Positions 1-7,515 of a stretch of 64,000 nucleotides of DNA are shown here, piece after piece (the first letter of the stretch is position 1; each line of letters starts with the position of its first letter). The DNA lies in assembly GCF_003315795.1 (NCBI RefSeq), contig NZ_QMEY01000025.1, positions 1 through 64,000 on the forward strand. Direction: 5' to 3'. The notes below the pieces were generated by a model. That model worked only from the letters and a program-made list of their open reading frames with translations, made no database searches and was not told the DNA's origin. This DNA is from Spongiactinospora rosea. GTDB taxonomy: Bacteria > Actinomycetota > Actinomycetes > Streptosporangiales > Streptosporangiaceae. Position numbers and translations under genes: made by a program.

Positions 1-213
1 CCTGACCAGCGGGGCTTTGCCGTCATTTCCCGGCGTTGGGTGGTGGAGCGGACCTTGGCCTGGCTGACCGCCTGCCGCCGCCTGGCCCGCGACTACGAAC
101 GCGACCCCACGGTCTCCGAAGCTCTCATCCGCTGGGCGGCCATCGGCGGCATGGCCCGGCGTCTCACCCGGGGCGGACCCGCACGACGGCAACCCCGCTA
201 CATCTGCCCATGA
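1..213 (+). CDS. IS5-family transposase, C-terminal part
   Basis: The frame is open from the window edge to a TGA at 211-213 and gives about 70 residues. It contains the stretch RRWVVERTLAWL followed by RRLARDYER, typical of the C-terminal end of IS5-group DDE transposases; the E of VVERT is the last catalytic acid of the DDE triad in that family. The DDE N-terminal half lies outside the window, so it cannot be judged whether the element is intact. The following AT-richer stretch (about 222-246) may hold the right inverted repeat of the IS, but without the left end this stays a guess. It marks an insertion boundary just upstream of the GntR gene. Confidence 0.75.
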   Translation, partial: PDQRGFAVISRRWVVERTLAWLTACRRLARDYERDPTVSEALIRWAAIGGMARRLTRGGPARRQPRYICP

Positions 214-323
214 ACCACCCTAAGCGATCTTCTCAAACACGCTCTGAGGAGACGCTCATTGGATCACATTCAGACCATTGGAGGCGCGCGCAGGGTAATC
301 TTGGTAAGGGCCGGAGGTGATAT

Positions 324-1046
324 TTGGAAGACTCACCGCGCCTGGACGCCGTGCTGCGGCCGGTGCGTGCGGGAAACGCGTTCGAGGAGACCGTCGAGCG
401 GTTGCTGCGCGCCATCAAGCTCGGCGTCGTCCCGCCGGGGGAGCGGTTGCCCGCCGAGCGCGAGCTGGCCGTACGCCTCGGCATCAGCCGGGTCACCCTG
501 CGCGAGGCGATCAAGTACCTCGCCGACGCGGGCTACCTCCAGGTGCGCCGCGGCCGGTACGGCGGCGCCTTCGTGATCTACCGCGAGGCCGACTCCGAAC
601 CCGCCGACCTGCGAAAGGCCGTCGCCGACATGGGACAGGGCCTCGCCGACGCGCTCGACTTCCGGATGGCGGTCGAGTGCGGCGCGGCCCAGGTCCTCGC
701 CGCCGCCACGCTCAGCGAGCACCAGCGCGACACCCTCCGCCGCCGCCTGGCCGACGTCAACGGGTCCGACCCGGACGACTACCGCCGCCTGGACACCGCC
801 TTCCACCTGTCGATCGCCGAACTCACCGGCTCCACGCTGCTGGCCGGGGCGTGCGCCGACGCGCGCCTCCGGATCGCCCACCTGCTCAACGCGATCCCGA
901 TCCTGCAGCCCAACATCGACCACGCCGCCGTCCAGCACCGGGCCATCGTCACCGCGATCCTGGCCGGCGACCCGGCGGCGGCCTACCACGCCGTCGCCGA
1001 GCACCTGGAGGCCACCGCCGCGCTGCTGCGCGGGTTCCTGGCCTGA
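324..1046 (+). CDS. GntR/FadR-family transcriptional regulator
   Basis: A 240-residue DNA-binding regulator. The N-terminal winged helix (about residues 15-90) has the GntR signature PPGERLPAERELAVRLGISR and VTLREAIKYL. The C-terminal FCD ligand-binding domain (about 105-235) has the spaced residues DTAFHLSIAELTG and QHRAIVTAILAGD, where Asp and His side chains usually hold a metal and the effector acid. The TTG at 324 is chosen because GGAGGT lies at 313-318. FCD regulators usually sense organic or sugar acids; no target is evident, since the next gene encodes an unrelated membrane protein. Family call is firm, effector unknown. Confidence 0.9.
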   Translation: MEDSPRLDAVLRPVRAGNAFEETVERLLRAIKLGVVPPGERLPAERELAVRLGISRVTLREAIKYLADAGYLQVRRGRYGGAFVIYREADSEPADLRKAVADMGQGLADALDFRMAVECGAAQVLAAATLSEHQRDTLRRRLADVNGSDPDDYRRLDTAFHLSIAELTGSTLLAGACADARLRIAHLLNAIPILQPNIDHAAVQHRAIVTAILAGDPAAAYHAVAEHLEATAALLRGFLA

Positions 1047-1098
1047 CGGATGGCCGCACCGCTCGCCGGATCGCCCTACCATCGAAGGCGGACGACAA

Positions 1099-1896
1099 AT
1101 GGGGGACTGGTTCGCGGCACGCATCGTGGACAGCGGCAGACTGCCGCTGTTCTGCTTCTTCGCGGCGTTGATCCTGGCGTTCGTGTTCACCCGCATCAAC
1201 GTCCGGCTGATCCGGGCCCGGGTGCGCTGGTGGTTCTCCAACGTCAGCGTGGGCGACGTCCACGTCCACCACGTGGTGTTCGGCGTGGTGCTGATGCTCT
1301 TCGGCGGCGTGTCCGGGCTGGTCGTGGCGGAGGGTTCGGAAGGCTGGCACGCGGTCACCGCGGCCGTCTTCGGCGTCGGCGCGGCGCTGGTGCTCGATGA
1401 GTTCGCGCTGATCCTGCACCTGCGCGACGTCTACTGGTCGGAGGAGGGCCGGGCCTCGGTCGACGCCGTCTTCGTGGCCGTGGCGGTCACCGGCATGCTG
1501 CTCATCGGGCTGCGCCCGCTGGCCTGGGAGCTGCCCGAGCCGCTGAGCGCGCTGCCGCTGAGCTCGGAGCCGTTCTTCGCGCCCGGCGTACTGGTGGCCA
1601 ACCTGCTGCTCGCGGTCGCCACGCTGCTCAAGGGCAAGATCTGGACCGGGCTGGCAGGGCTGTTCGTGCCGGTGCTGCTGATCGTCGGCGCGGTACGCCT
1701 GGCGCGGCCCGCATCGCCGTGGGCGCGCTGGTTCTTCGCCCCCGGGTCGCGGCGGCCCAGGCCCGGCAAGATGGCCCGCGCGCTACGCCGCGAACAACGC
1801 TGGCGGCACCCGGTGATCCGTGCCAAGATCGCCGTTCAGGAGTTCGTCTCCGGCCGTCACGACCTGCCCTCGCCGCGCCGGATCAAGCGGCACTGA
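1099..1896 (+). CDS. Integral membrane protein, unknown function
   Basis: A 265-residue protein with about five to six hydrophobic segments: a first helix near residues 15-35, further ones around 55-75, 85-105, 125-145 and 165-205, and a basic cytoplasmic tail with many Arg and Lys. A short His-rich motif, DVHVHHVVFG, sits just before the second helix, and an acidic DEFALILHLRDVYW motif follows the third. I do not recognise a characterised family; similar uncharacterised proteins occur in actinomycetes. The His cluster at a membrane boundary could bind metal, but that is inference. It follows the GntR gene by about 50 bp and may share its transcript. Confidence 0.75.
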   Translation: MGDWFAARIVDSGRLPLFCFFAALILAFVFTRINVRLIRARVRWWFSNVSVGDVHVHHVVFGVVLMLFGGVSGLVVAEGSEGWHAVTAAVFGVGAALVLDEFALILHLRDVYWSEEGRASVDAVFVAVAVTGMLLIGLRPLAWELPEPLSALPLSSEPFFAPGVLVANLLLAVATLLKGKIWTGLAGLFVPVLLIVGAVRLARPASPWARWFFAPGSRRPRPGKMARALRREQRWRHPVIRAKIAVQEFVSGRHDLPSPRRIKRH

Positions 1897-1970
1897 GGTA
1901 CGGCGGGGAGCGTGCGCCGGATATTTCGGGGGAAACGCGTTCGCTCGTCCGATCATCCGAAAGGCCAGGC

Positions 1971-2981
1971 ATGCCGCGAGACGCCACACTCGAAGATGTC
2001 GCCCGGAGGGCGGGAGTCTCCCTGGCCACCGCCTCGCGCGTGCTCAACGGGAGCACCCGCCAGGTGGGCAAGGTCCTGCGCGAACGCGTCCAGCGCGCCG
2101 CCACCGAACTGGGCTACACCACCAACCGCGCGGCCCAGGCGCTGGCCCGCAGCGCCAGCGACATCCTCGGCCTGGTGGTCCACGACCTGTCCGACCCCTA
2201 CTTCGCCGAGATCGCCAACGCGGTCGTGCGCGCCGCCGACACCCGGGGCCTCACGGTCATGGTCGGCACGACCTTACGCGACTCCGAGGCCGAGATCGGG
2301 TACGTCGCCACGCTGCGCGCCCAGCGGGTGCGGGCCATCGTGCTCGCGGGCAGCCGTACCGAGGACGAGGCGGTGACCCTGCGGCTGCGCACCGAACTCG
2401 GCCGGTTCGCCGCGAGCGGCGGCAGGGCCGCGGTGATCGGCCAGGACCTGCTGGGCGTGGACACCGTCGTGCCCGCCAACCGCACCGGCGCGCGGGCCCT
2501 CGCCGTCGCGCTGGCCGGGCTCGGCCACACCCGCTTCGCCGTACTGTCCGGCCCGCCGGGCCTGCTCACCGCCGCCGACCGCCTCGCCGGGTTCGCCGAA
2601 GGGGTCGCCGCGCTCGGCCTGCCGCCGCCGCTGGTGGTGCCCGGCGCGTTCGACCGCGACGGCGGGTACGCCGCGGCGGCCCGCCTGTGGGCCGACGGCA
2701 CCGACGTGACCTGCCTGTTCGCGGTCAACGACGTGATGGCGACCGGCGCGCTCGCCGCGCTGCGCACGGCCGGGGCGGGCGTGCCCGGCGAGATCTCCGT
2801 CGCCGGGTTCGACGACATCCCCACCCTGCGCGATCTCACCCCCGGGCTCACGACGGTACGTTTGCCGCTGGCCGGCATGGGGAGACGTGCCGTCGAGCTG
2901 GCGCTCGGCACCGAGGCCGTGGCCACGGAGTCCGTCGCCGCCGAGGTCGTCATCCGCGAGAGCACCAGGAGGCTGCCATGA
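1971..2981 (+). CDS. LacI-family transcriptional regulator
   Basis: A 336-residue repressor-type protein. Residues 5-55 form the LacI helix-turn-helix (TLEDVARRAGVSLATASRVLNG) and hinge, followed by a periplasmic-binding-protein-like sensor domain (LGLVVHDLSDPYFAEI near 65, CLFAVNDVMATGAL near 245, ISVAGFDDI near 280). The reading frame is open further upstream, but ATG 1971 begins exactly at the usual LacI N terminus. Its stop overlaps the ATG of the isomerase gene (ATGA at 2978-2981), so the two are translationally coupled and the isomerase or its sugar pathway is the likely target. Confidence 0.92.
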   Translation: MPRDATLEDVARRAGVSLATASRVLNGSTRQVGKVLRERVQRAATELGYTTNRAAQALARSASDILGLVVHDLSDPYFAEIANAVVRAADTRGLTVMVGTTLRDSEAEIGYVATLRAQRVRAIVLAGSRTEDEAVTLRLRTELGRFAASGGRAAVIGQDLLGVDTVVPANRTGARALAVALAGLGHTRFAVLSGPPGLLTAADRLAGFAEGVAALGLPPPLVVPGAFDRDGGYAAAARLWADGTDVTCLFAVNDVMATGALAALRTAGAGVPGEISVAGFDDIPTLRDLTPGLTTVRLPLAGMGRRAVELALGTEAVATESVAAEVVIRESTRRLP

Positions 2982-3766
2982 CGGCACCGTGGCCGCTGGC
3001 CGTGTCCACCCTCGGCATGCCGGGCGCGGGGCTGGCGGACGCCTGCCTCATCGCCATGACGGGCCGCTGCGACGGGCTGGAACTGCGCGCGCACCCCGAC
3101 ACCGGCGTCCACGCGGGGATGGGCCAGCCGGAACGGGCCAACGCGCGCGGCCTGCTGGCCAGGTCCCGGCTGCGGGCGGCGGCGATCTCCGGAAATGTGC
3201 GCATCGCGTCCGCCGGGCCGGACGAGACCGTGCTCGGCGCGCTGCGCGCCGACGTCAGCCTGGCCGCCGACCTGGGCGCGCCCTTCGTCCGGGTGTTCCC
3301 CGGCGGGGACGGCTCGCTGGACGACGACGAACGGGCCGCGCGGCGGCTGCGCGCCATCGCGCCGCACGCGCTGGCGGCGGGCGTACGGGTGCTGGTCGAG
3401 ACGCACGACTCCCACCCCACGGGCGCGGCCGTGCGGCGGCTCCTGGCGGCGGCCGGCGTGCCCGGCGCGACCGGGGCCGTCTGGGACACCCTGCACACCT
3501 GGCGGTCGGGCGAGACCCCGGCGCAGACGTACGCGGCCCTGCGCGACCACCTGGGCTACGTGCAGATCAAGGACGCGGCCTCCCCCGAGGACCCCACCCC
3601 CGTCCCGCTCGGCCAGGGCGGCGTGCCGCTGGACGCCGTCCACGACACCCTGTCCGAGGCCGCCTACGACGGCTGGATCTCGCTCGAATGGGAACGCACC
3701 TGGTATCCAGATGTCCCCCCGGTCGAGGACATCATCCCCGCCGCCCGCACCTGGACCGCCCGATGA
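2978..3766 (+). CDS. Sugar phosphate isomerase/epimerase (TIM barrel)
   Basis: A 262-residue protein of the xylose-isomerase-like TIM-barrel family (AP_endonuc_2 fold). Visible metal or substrate-binding strands are GLELRAHPDTG (about 34-44), VLVETHDSHPTG (about 137-148), AVWDTLHTWRSGE (about 167-179), YVQIKDA (about 194-200) and ISLEWER near the C terminus; the Glu, Asp, His and Glu in these are the usual divalent-metal ligands. AGGAGG at 2967-2972 precedes the ATG. It is coupled to the LacI gene, suggesting a small sugar or inositol-like catabolic step; no transporter or kinase accompanies it, so the substrate is unknown. Confidence 0.85.
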   Translation: MTAPWPLAVSTLGMPGAGLADACLIAMTGRCDGLELRAHPDTGVHAGMGQPERANARGLLARSRLRAAAISGNVRIASAGPDETVLGALRADVSLAADLGAPFVRVFPGGDGSLDDDERAARRLRAIAPHALAAGVRVLVETHDSHPTGAAVRRLLAAAGVPGATGAVWDTLHTWRSGETPAQTYAALRDHLGYVQIKDAASPEDPTPVPLGQGGVPLDAVHDTLSEAAYDGWISLEWERTWYPDVPPVEDIIPAARTWTAR

Positions 3767-3789
3767 CCCGCAGTGGGCATACTGTGACC

Positions 3790-4116
3790 ATGGCAGCCCC
3801 GCTCCCGCCCCGCACCACCGGACTCTCAGGGCGGGTCCCGCCCTCCCTGGACGCCCTGCGCGGCCCGTCCAGCGGCGTCGTCGAGCTTCCACCCCACCTG
3901 GCGTGGTCGGGGCTGACGCGGTTCGACCTCGCCGACCGCCGGCTGCGCATGAGCATGTACCGCACGGTGATCACCGGCGGCGGCAGGCGGGACGCGGAGA
4001 CCTACCTCAACGCCGGCCTGCTCGCCGCGGACTGGCCGTTGCTGCGGATGGGCCTCGGGCCGGGCTATCGGAACGCGTGGGAGAGCATGATGCGGGGGCT
4101 CGGGCCGGATGGATGA
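3790..4116 (+). CDS. Small putative antitoxin partner of AbiEii-like protein
   Basis: A 108-residue protein with the motif GVVELPPHLAWSG, then FDLADRRLRMSMYRTV and ETYLNAGLLAADWPLLR. Small proteins of this type are regularly found directly upstream of AbiEii-type nucleotidyltransferase genes in actinomycetes and are annotated as regulators or antitoxins. ATG 3790 gives the length I expect for such partners; an in-frame ATG at 3763 overlaps the previous stop and would add nine residues. The 3' end overlaps the following gene by 8 bp, so the pair is made together. The role is inferred from context. Confidence 0.7.
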   Translation: MAAPLPPRTTGLSGRVPPSLDALRGPSSGVVELPPHLAWSGLTRFDLADRRLRMSMYRTVITGGGRRDAETYLNAGLLAADWPLLRMGLGPGYRNAWESMMRGLGPDG

Positions 4117-4816
4117 GCTGAGGCTTCCGGAGTTCCATGAGCGGCTGGTGTCGGTGCTACTGCCCGTCGCCGAGCGGTACGGGCTGGCACTGGCCGGTGG
4201 GCACGCCGTGCTGGCGCACGGGCTCGCCGAGCGGCCAGGGGAGAGCCTGCGGTTCGCGGTGACGGGGGAGGAGCCGCCAGCAGGGGTGGCCTGGGCCGCC
4301 GCCGAGGCGTGCCGGGCGGCGGGGCTCGTGGTAGGCGATCTGGAGTCGGGGCCGAGGGCGTCCCTGCTGCTGATCAGCGAGCCGGTCACCGGGCAGACCT
4401 GCCGGCTCGCCCTGCTGCGCGAGGCCCTTCAGGCCGCGCCCGTCAGGTGCGGCGATGTCCCCGTCGTGGCACTGCCCGACGCGATCGGCCTGCGGCTGCG
4501 CGATCTCCACGAGCGGGGACTGGCCCGCGACTTCCGCGACGCGGCGGAGGCCGGGCGGCTCCACCCGTACCGGGAGCTGGAGCATCTGGCCCGCCTGCAC
4601 GACGAGGACTTCTCCCTGGAGGACCTCGTCATGCGCCTGGAAGGCGTCGATCTGGTGGCCGACACCGACTTCCTGGCCCTCGATGTCCCCGAGGAGCGGG
4701 TGCACGAGATCCGGCGGTTCGCGTACGCGTGGGCCGATGACATCAAGTTGCGCAGGGCCGAGGACGGCGACCTCGACCCCGCGACCGACTTCGACCTGCC
4801 CGCCGTGGACGACTGA
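4109..4816 (+). CDS. AbiEii/AbiGii-like nucleotidyltransferase, degenerate motif
   Basis: A 235-residue protein with the AbiEii/AbiGii toxin layout: LALAGGHAVLAHGLAERP near residues 25-42, a metal-binding strand, then ALPDAIGLRLRDL and ARDFRDAAE near 125-150, and a helical C-terminal part ending FAYAWADDI. In active members the RP motif is followed by a D-x-D that binds Mg-nucleotide; here the aligned residues read ESLRFAV, so both Asp appear replaced (Ser and Arg). The fold is retained but catalysis is doubtful. It overlaps its upstream partner by 8 bp, as expected for a toxin-antitoxin pair. Family call is fairly sure, activity is not. Confidence 0.75.
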   Translation: MDELRLPEFHERLVSVLLPVAERYGLALAGGHAVLAHGLAERPGESLRFAVTGEEPPAGVAWAAAEACRAAGLVVGDLESGPRASLLLISEPVTGQTCRLALLREALQAAPVRCGDVPVVALPDAIGLRLRDLHERGLARDFRDAAEAGRLHPYRELEHLARLHDEDFSLEDLVMRLEGVDLVADTDFLALDVPEERVHEIRRFAYAWADDIKLRRAEDGDLDPATDFDLPAVDD

Positions 4817-4817
4817 C

Positions 4818-6155
4818 TCAGACCGCCCCCATCAGGCTGCGCACCGCCAGGCCCGCGCCGAGCAGGAACACCATCGCGGCGGTGCCCACCGGAGCCAGCC
4901 GTGACAACCAGGCCCCTGGTGTGGTCAGCAGCCGGTGGGAGACCCTGACCAGCAGCAGCCCGGCGGCGGTGAGCGTGACGGCCATGCCCAGGCCGTAGGC
5001 GGCGACGAGCGCCACCCCGAACCACGTACGGCCGAGCCCGATGGCCCCCAGCAGTACGACGAGGGCCGACGGACTGGGCACCAGCCCGCCCGCGACCCCC
5101 ATCCCCACCAGCCCCCGCCGCGAAGGCCCGTGCCCATGCCCGTGCCCATGCCCATGCCCGTGACCCACATCGCGACGACGATGAACCAGCGCAGATCGGA
5201 GCAGGCCGAGGCCGATGGCCGCGATCAGCACGCCGCTCACCGCGCCCAGCCAGCTCAGCACCGCCTCGCCCGCCAGCGCCGAGAACGCGCTCAGCAGCAG
5301 CCCCACCACGATCACCCCCGCCGTGTGCGTGGCGGTGACCGTCGCGCCGACGATCAGGGCGTCCCTGCGCCGCCCGTGCCGCCCGGCGAGGTAGGCGGCC
5401 ATGATGGTCTTGCCGTGCCCCGGGATCAGGGCGTGCCCCGCGCCGAGCACCGCCGCCAGCAGTACGGCCAGCAGCCCCAGCGGCACGGTCAGCGTCCCGG
5501 CCCCCGTCAGCGAGGTGAACGTCCGGTCGATCGACGCCAGCGCGTCCCCCAGCGGCCCGGCCGCGAGCGGTCCCGGCAGCGGCGCGCCCGCCGCCGTACC
5601 GGTGCCAGGCGCGACCGACAACCGCGCCGAACGCTGGTCGGGCGGGCTGGACAGCAGATCCTCCGGATAGGCCCGCAGGCCGTCGCTGACGCTCACGGCC
5701 GGGGCCGAGGACGCCGCCAGCCGTACGCCCTCCGGCACCGCCGTGACCTCGCGCCAGCCGATCCGGTCGGTCAGGAAGCCGTCGGCGAACTCCACCGACG
5801 CGCGCCCGGAAAGGTCCGCGGGCGCGGTGAGGCGGCAGGTGAGCCTGCTGGTCGAGAGCCCGCCCTGGCCCGGCTCGTACGCGAACGAGGCCCCCGAGAC
5901 CCGCCACGGGACGGCCGTCCCGTTCACCGTCAGGCGCTGCGCCCGGGACAGTTCGGCGCATCGGGCGGCCGCGTACCGCCCGGTTCCCGACGCGGACACC
6001 TGCGGGGCGGCCTGCAACGTGGGCAGCTCGGCGGCGTCCACCACCGCGACGTTCTCCACCCGGTCCGGCAGCACCCGCAGCCCGTTGTAGTGGTTGACGG
6101 TGAAGTTCCCGAGCGGATGCGCGGCCAGCGCGGCGGCCAGCACCAGCGCGATCAC
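4818..6155 (-). CDS. NicO/RcnA-type nickel-cobalt permease with exported N-terminal domain
   Basis: A 445-residue membrane protein starting with GTG at 6155 that overlaps the stop of the upstream TPR gene (GTGA). A short signal-like segment leads into HPLGNFTVNHYNGL and an extracytoplasmic domain of about 200 residues. The C-terminal half has about six helices with GAGHALIPGHGKTIMAAYLAG (about residues 245-265), the His-rich signature of NicO/RcnA metal transporters, and a cytoplasmic loop of alternating Gly-His (about 335-350), a likely metal store. The last gene of the DUF4331-TPR-permease module. Nickel or cobalt is the family substrate; direction of transport cannot be read from sequence. 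Confidence 0.82.
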   Translation of the reverse strand: MIALVLAAALAAHPLGNFTVNHYNGLRVLPDRVENVAVVDAAELPTLQAAPQVSASGTGRYAAARCAELSRAQRLTVNGTAVPWRVSGASFAYEPGQGGLSTSRLTCRLTAPADLSGRASVEFADGFLTDRIGWREVTAVPEGVRLAASSAPAVSVSDGLRAYPEDLLSSPPDQRSARLSVAPGTGTAAGAPLPGPLAAGPLGDALASIDRTFTSLTGAGTLTVPLGLLAVLLAAVLGAGHALIPGHGKTIMAAYLAGRHGRRRDALIVGATVTATHTAGVIVVGLLLSAFSALAGEAVLSWLGAVSGVLIAAIGLGLLRSALVHRRRDVGHGHGHGHGHGHGPSRRGLVGMGVAGGLVPSPSALVVLLGAIGLGRTWFGVALVAAYGLGMAVTLTAAGLLLVRVSHRLLTTPGAWLSRLAPVGTAAMVFLLGAGLAVRSLMGAV

Positions 6156-7441
6156 GACGGCCTGCCGAGCGCGGGCAGCCTCGGATCGAACGCCGGATCG
6201 TAGCTCCGGACCAGCCGCGCCGAACGCCGGGCCGCGGCGTCCTCACCCAGCGCCCGCTCGATCTCGGCCCGGTGGTGGCGGGCCAGCGCGTTGCGCCACC
6301 CGGTCGAGGTGGCCTGCCGCGCGTACGGCAGCGCCTCCGCCGACCGGCCCGCCCGGTGCAGCGCCCAGGCCAGGGCGTCGGCGGCGGCGAGGTTGGGGTT
6401 GCGCGCGTGCTCGGCCCGCGCGTGCCGCACGGCCAGCGCCGGGTCCCCGTGGTCGGCCTCGTACTCCGCCCACGTCAGGTCATCGCGCACCCCCGAGGCC
6501 GCGCCCAGCTCGCGGATCCCGCGCAGCAGCCGCCACTGCGCCGCCGGGTCCCGCCCGGCCGCCGACAGCACCTCCGCGTACTCGATCACGTACTGCGCAA
6601 GCGGCAGCCGCGCCACCACCGCGCGGTAGCCCTCGGCGGCCTCGCCGAGCCGCCCGGCCAGCGCGGCGGCCCTGGCCCTGCCCGCCAGCGCCGGGAGGTA
6701 GGAGGGGTAGGCGGCGAGCGCGTGGTCGTACTCCGCGCCTGCCGCGCGCAGGTCGCCCGAGCGCAGCGCCAGCTCGCCCAGCCGGTGCCGGCAGTAGGCG
6801 ACGTCGGCGGGGAAGAACGCGTCGCGCAGGGCCGACCGCAGCATGGCCCGCGCCTGGCCGAGGTCGCCGCGCAGCTCGGCCGCGTAGGAGGCGCGGGTGA
6901 AGGCGGCCACGCCGGGGCGCAGGCCCATCATCGACTTGATCGCCCGGTCGGCGTCGGCGAGCCTGCCGAGCTGGGTGTACGCGTCGGCGAGCACGCCGTA
7001 CGCGCCCGGACCGTACGGGTTGGCCCGCGTCGCGGCGGTGGCCAGGCGCACCGCCCCGGCGAAGTCGTGCCGCCCGGCGGCGAGCGCGGCCTGCCCGGTG
7101 AGCGCGGCGGCGTTGCCGGGGGCCAGGCGCAGGGAGGTGGCCAGCGCGCGTTCGGCCCTGGGGTAGTACCCGGGGTCGGCGGTCAGCCTGGCCTGCTCGA
7201 CGTGCGCCGATCCGAGCGCCGCCCACGCCTGGTGGTCCTTGGGCAGCCGGGCGAGGCGGGTCCGCAGCGCGGTCACCGTGCGGTCGAGGTCGGCGGCCGA
7301 GCCCGCCGGGCGTTCGGCCGCCGCGGGCGCGGCGGTCGCGGACGGCGGCGCGGAGGAGGGGATGAGCAGGGCGACGGCGGTCAGCGTCACGGCCACCGCG
7401 ATCGCCGCGACCGGCAGCGCGGCCTTGCGTTTCAGGTTCAT
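6152..7441 (-). CDS. Membrane-anchored TPR repeat protein
   Basis: About 429 residues: a short basic N terminus, one hydrophobic segment (PVAAIAVAVTLTAVALL, about 8-25) that works as a signal or anchor, an Ala/Pro linker, then roughly eight to nine TPR units from about residue 50 to the end (AWAALGSAHVEQARL, YGVLADAYTQLGRLADADRAI, YLPALAGRARAAALAGRLGEAAEGYRAV). ATG 7441 is preferred; an in-frame TTG at 7456 would add five residues and neither has a strong ribosome binding site. It lies 75 bp after the DUF4331 gene and overlaps the metal permease by 4 bp, so it is probably an extracytoplasmic scaffold in that operon. Confidence 0.85.
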   Translation of the reverse strand: MNLKRKAALPVAAIAVAVTLTAVALLIPSSAPPSATAAPAAAERPAGSAADLDRTVTALRTRLARLPKDHQAWAALGSAHVEQARLTADPGYYPRAERALATSLRLAPGNAAALTGQAALAAGRHDFAGAVRLATAATRANPYGPGAYGVLADAYTQLGRLADADRAIKSMMGLRPGVAAFTRASYAAELRGDLGQARAMLRSALRDAFFPADVAYCRHRLGELALRSGDLRAAGAEYDHALAAYPSYLPALAGRARAAALAGRLGEAAEGYRAVVARLPLAQYVIEYAEVLSAAGRDPAAQWRLLRGIRELGAASGVRDDLTWAEYEADHGDPALAVRHARAEHARNPNLAAADALAWALHRAGRSAEALPYARQATSTGWRNALARHHRAEIERALGEDAAARRSARLVRSYDPAFDPRLPALGRPS

Positions 7442-7515
7442 GTCGGCCCGGTCCAAGGTCGGGGAAAGGATGACGGGCGCGGGGCCCGCCGGAACGGCGG
7501 GCCCCGCGGCACGGG

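Noticed and set aside
6094..6900. A 268-codon Pro/Arg-rich plus-strand frame
   Set aside because: It is antisense to the TPR gene and the start of the permease gene and shows only shadow composition.
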